Source of the DNA: Prunella strophiata
Lineage: Eukaryota; Chordata; Aves; Passeriformes; Prunellidae
NCBI GenBank assembly: GCA_036583965.1
Contig: JAZBQD010000001.1
Span: 17,801,608 to 17,865,607, forward strand
Reading direction: 5' to 3'
Length of the DNA stretch: 64,000 nt
The notes under the pieces were generated by a model. It saw only the letters and a program-made list of their open reading frames with translations, made no database searches and had not been told where the DNA came from. Position numbers and translations under genes: made by a program. This document shows, piece by piece, positions 62,901 to 64,000 of this stretch; within the stretch, counting starts at the first letter, position 1, and every line of letters begins with the position of its first letter.

Positions 62901-64000
62901 TTCCCTTCAGAAGTCCCATTTCTACCATGGGTATTATTCCAACAAGTTTTTTTTAGTGCCAGTTTGTGATTTTTAACACATTTTCAAGAGTGTGAGGCTG
63001 CTGTAGCTGTGAGCAGGGATCATTGCTGGTCTGTAATATTAATAAGAAATATGCTGGAAGAGCGGGGAGTTTGCAAGGATAGAGGAGCAGGAAAAGGCAC
63101 TGAGGCTTTAGCAGGGAGCACTGCTGTGAAAAGTCACCCTGTTAATTCTGGCAGTTCCCACTGAGCTGTTCTCCCATGGAATGGAGAAGCTGGGGAACCT
63201 CTCAGTTCTTTTATCAAAGCACTTGCAATTCAAAGCAGGTGAAGCAATAAAAAAATGTCAAGCAGTGAGAAATCATTTCTCCAGCTTGTGTGGGTACTCT
63301 GTGCCATCGATGGGACTCATCCTGGGCATTTCCTCTGTGCTGATGTTCCCCAGGAAGGAGATTGAATTTGCCAGGCTTAAAAAACAGCCTTGACCTTCAG
63401 TGGCATGGGAAGGACAATTTCAAAACCAGATGTTGGCTGATGGTGTGGAATTAACCTCCAGGCTTTCAATTGCAAGCCCATTTCCCTCCCAAAAAACAGA
63501 GGAGGGAGAAAGGAAAGCCATCAACTTTTAGATCCTAGGGATTATTTCTGAGAGCTCTCTGAAGTGTTGCCTCAAACATTTCTTGTTCTGTTCCATGGTG
63601 TGTGGGGCCAGCAGTGGAGCTCAGCTGGGTCATTCCCTTCCACATCAAGTTAGAAGGAATAAATAGCAATATCTGAACATCTTGGTGCTTTAGATAAGGA
63701 AAAATGCTTGTCCAGCTGGATTCTGGGAAACTATAAGTGGCTGACATCCCATATAGATGATGGGCTCCACTTAATTACTGGATTTGTGCTATTTTATTTT
63801 AGTAGTGTTTGGTTGTTATTCATTAAGTTACTTATAAACCAGTTCTCTGGTTTTTTTCCATGGAAAATAAAATAAGCCAGTGCAACAAGTTTTATGTTGG
63901 GAGATCTCAATATATTTAAAAATAAATCAATTCAATGGGCTTGCCTCCCTCAAACAGGGGTTTCCAGAGCCCAGGGGCTCCCAGTGGCAGCCCCAGTCCC
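59960..64000. other. Intergenic DNA after ABRAXAS2
   Basis: No coding sequence is recognised. The stretch holds T runs at about 60,251-60,273 and 61,089-61,119, one CR1 copy, and unique AT-moderate DNA. In human the next gene on this side is ZRANB1; none of its exons is visible here. Confidence 0.65.
61400..61738 (+). mobile_element. CR1 LINE 3' fragment
   Basis: About 340 bp of CR1 3' end, through GCACAGGGTGCCCAGAGCAG to CCCAAACCATACTGGGATTC. Confidence 0.9.

Overview
The window is vertebrate nuclear DNA, most likely from a passerine bird. Three gene models with spliced exons are recognisable. About twenty short 3' ends of CR1 LINEs, the dominant avian retrotransposon, are scattered on both strands. 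Two solo LTRs resemble families I know from songbird genomes. The gene order FAM53B (-), EEF1AKMT2/METTL10 (-), ABRAXAS2 (+) is the order of human 10q26.13, so this is ordinary conserved synteny (chicken chromosome 6 equivalent, by inference). I see no operons, prokaryotic genes, CRISPR array or tRNA/rRNA genes.

Layout. Bases 1-143 are an internal coding exon of FAM53B (- strand), cut by the window edge. Two upstream coding exons lie at 6,588-6,639 and 9,623-9,691, the latter holding the start codon. From there to about 26 kb is the long first intron, with CR1 fragments, one solo LTR (about 15.1-15.6 kb) and an AT-rich island near 13.5 kb. A CpG island at about 26.3-27.75 kb is the presumed FAM53B promoter and 5' UTR exon; it has a perfect CRE palindrome and a GGA/TCC tract. 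From 28.2 to 36.7 kb I find no confirmed coding sequence, except a candidate EEF1AKMT2 last exon at about 33.0 kb. EEF1AKMT2 exons 5 to 1 run from 36,765 to 42,685 on the minus strand. About 2 kb separates its start from that of ABRAXAS2, and it is filled by a GC-rich tandem repeat, a 625-bp ERV LTR and three CR1 fragments. ABRAXAS2 runs on the plus strand from 44,718 to 58,180 in nine exons, with a probable 3' UTR to about 59.95 kb. The rest (60-64 kb) is intergenic DNA with one CR1.

The genes do not form a pathway. FAM53B is a nuclear Wnt/beta-catenin cofactor, EEF1AKMT2 a lysine methyltransferase of translation factor eEF1A, and ABRAXAS2 the scaffold of the BRISC deubiquitinase. EEF1AKMT2 and ABRAXAS2 are divergent neighbours with separate CpG-rich promoters.

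The most notable observations are: (1) an apparent one-base insertion in the last exon of ABRAXAS2 that breaks an otherwise conserved reading frame; (2) a previously unremarked direct repeat of about 170 bp shared by ABRAXAS2 intron 8 and its 3' UTR; (3) a 20-bp G-rich minisatellite with higher-order structure just inside ABRAXAS2 intron 1; (4) an LTR about 220 bp upstream of the EEF1AKMT2 start; and (5) the absence of the expected last exon of EEF1AKMT2. I found no undescribed multi-gene system.
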